A stretch of DNA of 64,000 nt. Source: Schistosoma mansoni. Taxonomy: Eukaryota > Platyhelminthes > Trematoda > Strigeidida > Schistosomatidae. The position numbers were made by a program, and so were the translations under genes. This document shows positions 61,081 through 64,000 of this stretch, one piece after another. The stretch's first letter is position 1. Every line of letters begins with the position of its first letter. The stretch covers positions 11,826,512 to 11,890,511 of the forward strand of contig NC_031497.1 in NCBI RefSeq assembly GCF_000237925.1. Reading direction: 5' to 3'. Under the pieces are notes generated by a model that was not told the DNA's origin, ran no database searches, and saw only the letters and a list, made by a program, of their open reading frames with translations.

Positions 61081-62384
61081 GGATATTTCATTTCCGACAT
61101 GGCTTGATCGTAAGAATAATGAACAGGGATTAAACATTAAACGAATAACTCAATACTAACCATTAGGGATTCTTTACTTTTCGTGTAATGGCACGTTTAT
61201 TGTCATAACAGCTAATATTTTATGTGAATATATCACGTTATTTAATTCACTACCAATATTTCTTTAACACATAATTGAGCTACTTCTCTAATTGAGTAGC
61301 AATCTTAAGTTCTATTTCTAGAAAGAACATTTTCGTTAGATTGACGGTACTGTTATGAGTAGTCTCTTGTGTAAAAATGCATGAACAACACCTTTAAATA
61401 TCTAGAATTATGCTGTAGTTCGGATACGTATTACAATGTACGACTGAAAGATAGGATTATAAAAAACACCATGTGAAAAATTTAGATTTTTTAACAGAGG
61501 GTTGAATATTTCAGATCATTTATTATGTATATACATTTCTGTGTTCATTCAATAGCTTATTGAAGGTTATTAAATTACAACCTGATAATAAAATAGAGAA
61601 TTAGACTCCTAACCAATGACAACCAAGTTATTATTTAGTGTTGACAAAAAGTAAACTATAATTGATCAGACATTCATCAAAGTTTCACACACACTCACCC
61701 TAAAAAATCGAGATAACTAAGTATTTTGAAAATAGTATGAATTAATCCTTCTATGTCAATAAGTTTTTTTTTATAGACTTGACAACCTTGAATGATTTTC
61801 ACACCATACACTACAAATAGTATCGTTGAATGAAGCACAGGAAACCGGAGGACTGAATGAGAATTCAGAAAAACTTTGAAACACTTTAATGCGATTAGTT
61901 CCGCTAAAGTTCACTCGAATATAATAAATTATACTAAATTAAAACGTGCCAGATCTAGATAGTTTTTTTTAAAATATGCATTTAAATAATAAAAGAATAT
62001 GGGATATGGATATAAGGGCAAGGCTTGAACCTCAACAAGAAATATGAGCAAATAAAACTATATGGTATTTAACAAATTCTTAGAGGGAACCTCGGAGGTT
62101 TATTTATTTATTGTTATATCTGAACTACTTACTTCTACAGAAATGCAAATGTTTCGCAGATTGATTTTATTCAAAAGTAGATATCACCATGATTAACATT
62201 TAAAATAAAGTAACATTGGACTAATGATTCAATGCATTTTAGCACTATTTAATAGTTAGTAATCAAAAGACGTTATTTTTTGACAACGAACATAAAATAA
62301 TTCTGCACTGTAGAGTTGTGAAATGACGATGTGTTATTAGCTTTAATCACTGAGTCTCAGACTAGAACTCTGCCTTATTTACAT
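61081..62384. other. AT-rich stretch, nothing recognised
   Basis: Could hold upstream introns of the Ser/Thr-rich gene; no exon with good splice sites and length was found. Confidence 0.4.
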
Positions 62385-63477
62385 TGGTCCACCTGCCAGT
62401 GACTTCATCGATTTGTGCCACGTTTTGATCTGGCCACCCCTAGCTTTTTTCCAACCTGCTCTTACACCATGAAACATTGCACGTCGGGGCAGTCGGTGGT
62501 TAGGTATACGTAATACGTGTCCCGGCCATCTCAACTGATGAAGTTTCACTACTTCATCAATCGATTTGCCATCCTTACCTAGTACCTGTTTCCTAACAAC
62601 TGCATTACTTACTCGGTGGTCCCAGGATATACGAGCGATGCTTCAAAGACACCTATGATCGAATACTAGTAACCTACGAATATCCTCTACTCTTACCCAC
62701 CATGTTTCACAGCCATAAAGTAGAGTGGAAGGAACTGCTGCGTAGTAAATCCGTTTTTTGGTTGTTAGACAGATATCTCACCTATGCCACGAATGACGCA
62801 AGTTGGCAAAAGCTAGACGAGTCTTCTGTATCCGTACTGAGATTTCGTAACACACCGGATCACAAGAGCTGATGAGACTCCCAAGATAAGTGAAGCGGTC
62901 AACACGCTCAATTACTTCACTCCCTATCATTAGTTCAGGTTGCGATGCAACTCAATCTTGAAGTAACATTTTGCAATTCGAGGGGAAGAATCGCATCCTG
63001 AACATGCCTGAATTGTTGCTTATAGTGGTCAGAAGACTCTGAATTTTATCAGCGTATTAACCAAACAGAATTATGTCATCCGCATATTCTAAGTCAATAA
63101 GTGAATTTTCTGGTGGAAGTTAAACTCCTCTAAATTTGGATGAGGAAAGTGTTATTTCTAAAAGCACGTCTACGATGAACTTAAAACAAGAATGGAGAGG
63201 GTGGACGGCCCTAACAAACACCACTTGAGGTAATCAATTCTGATGACAGTTCATCATAAGCTCTCACTCGGCCAGTTGTGTTCGAGTAGAGAGTCTTTAT
63301 AAGGTTAATGTACTTCTTTGGTAATCCTTTCAGTGACAAACACTGCCACAGTACCTCCCAAACAACAGAGTCAAATGCCGCCTTAAGGTCGAGAAATACT
63401 ACTGTTTTGGGGTGTCTGAATGGGTGTCTATGTTCTAGGAGCTGACGTAGAGTGAATATCTGGTCTATAAACAATTA
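62385..63477 (-). mobile_element. LINE family A fragment A2, truncated at both ends
   Basis: Reverse transcriptase middle and C-terminal part, closely matching 2,075-3,130 at the DNA level. It includes VFLDLKAAFDSVVWEVLWQC (63,400-63,340), LEYADD kept at about 63,090-63,075, and the C-terminal FDHRCL region near 62,650. The 3' UTR is absent, so this is not a simple 5'-truncated insertion. Several frame changes; inactive. Confidence 0.85.
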
Positions 63478-63830
63478 ACTAGAAAGATACTTAATATTTG
63501 TTGGCTGGATACCGTCAGCAACAACCCACTAATGACAGAGAACAAACCAACTTCCAACTGAAGAAGAAATTAGAAACAGACGCTGGAGGTGGGTAGGACA
63601 TATATTGACGAAATCATTAAGCTGGATCATGAGGCAAGCCCTAGCTAGGAATTCTGAAGAAAAGTGGGAGATCAAGGTACACATCGCATCGAGGATTTGA
63701 GGTAGAAATCGAATGAATGAATAGCACTTGGAAACAACTGGAGAGGAGAGTTGAGGACCGAATTTGTTGTAGAGTCCTAGTCGTGGGCTTATGCCCCACT
63801 GTGGATAGCAGGCGTAAGAAATACTAGTAT
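63478..63830 (+). mobile_element. SR2-like LINE (family C), 3' end, copy C3
   Basis: Begins abruptly where the minus-strand family A fragment ends. Words [26 protein letters not shown], and GLCPTVDSRRK occur in different frames, matching the C-terminal block of the 45.6-47.0 kb copy. The 3' border is approximate. Confidence 0.75.
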
Positions 63831-64000
63831 TTCATGATCTGAAGAAGGGTAGAGGCATATTACATAGACTCAACTTTATAACTTTACTGTTACAAACTTC
63901 AGCTAGGTCCTACTAAATGAAGGAAGTGAGGATCTTTGAACCTATGGGGCATGGACTGATTTACATTTAGTAAGTGTTGGACGGAGACAATGATATGGTA

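Noticed and set aside
1-64000. CRISPR arrays, bacterial operons, rRNA genes
   Set aside because: None seen; the window is eukaryotic with spliced genes and retroelements.

Overview
The window reads as nuclear DNA of a blood fluke (Schistosoma or a very close relative). The support is a cluster of 31-44 nt introns at the 5' ends of host genes, RTE-clade LINEs of the SR2 type, CR1-clade LINEs, Boudicca-like gypsy LTRs, Penelope-like debris, and SINE-like repeats carrying a hammerhead-ribozyme domain of the Sm-alpha kind. The species is inferred from these families and was not tested by a search.

Three host genes are visible. (1) A CATIP-like cilium/actin gene on the minus strand, about 0.15-4.5 kb, its exons separated by 35-36 nt introns and by one large intron holding a LINE. 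It carries an apparent 1-nt indel and an uncertain 5' end. (2) A complete collapsin-response-mediator-protein gene (CRMP/DPYSL) on the plus strand, 34,715-41,628: nine exons, 587 codons, in frame throughout, with the hydrolase metal ligands replaced. (3) An unrecognised large Ser/Thr-rich protein on the minus strand, 47,682-60,636: six exons found, open at both ends. CRMP and gene 3 converge near 42-47 kb.

Most of the rest is repeat. I sort the LINEs into four working families. Family A (RTE): 1.7-3.3 kb (-), 25.4-25.8 kb (+), 43.1-45.6 kb (+, holds the 200-N gap), 56.0-56.2 kb (-), 62.4-63.5 kb (-). Family B (RTE): 19.6-21.6 kb (+) and the nearly intact 48.5-52.0 kb copy (-). Family C (SR2-like RTE): 30.1-32.1 kb (-), 45.6-47.0 kb (+), 63.5-63.8 kb (+). 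Family D (CR1): 7.8-11.0 kb (-), 33.1-34.6 kb (-), 60.8-61.1 kb (-). Two ~500 bp elements (5.2-5.7 and 35.7-36.2 kb) are the 5' leader of family B fused to its 3' tail, so they look like LINE deletion derivatives moved in trans. LTR-element fossils lie at 13.9-15.6 and 29.4-29.8 kb, with weaker candidates at 22.6, 23.9 and 27.1 kb. A palindromic Penelope-like remnant lies at 27.7-28.8 kb.

The most interesting signals are RNA-level. One is a nested pseudoknot resembling an HDV-like self-cleaving ribozyme at the exact 5' end of the family A LINE (43,130-43,277). The others are four hammerhead-bearing SINE copies that each keep a different part of the catalytic core, two of them forming a ~400 bp palindrome inside an intron. 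All homology statements rest on recognised motifs read by eye; no alignment or search was run.
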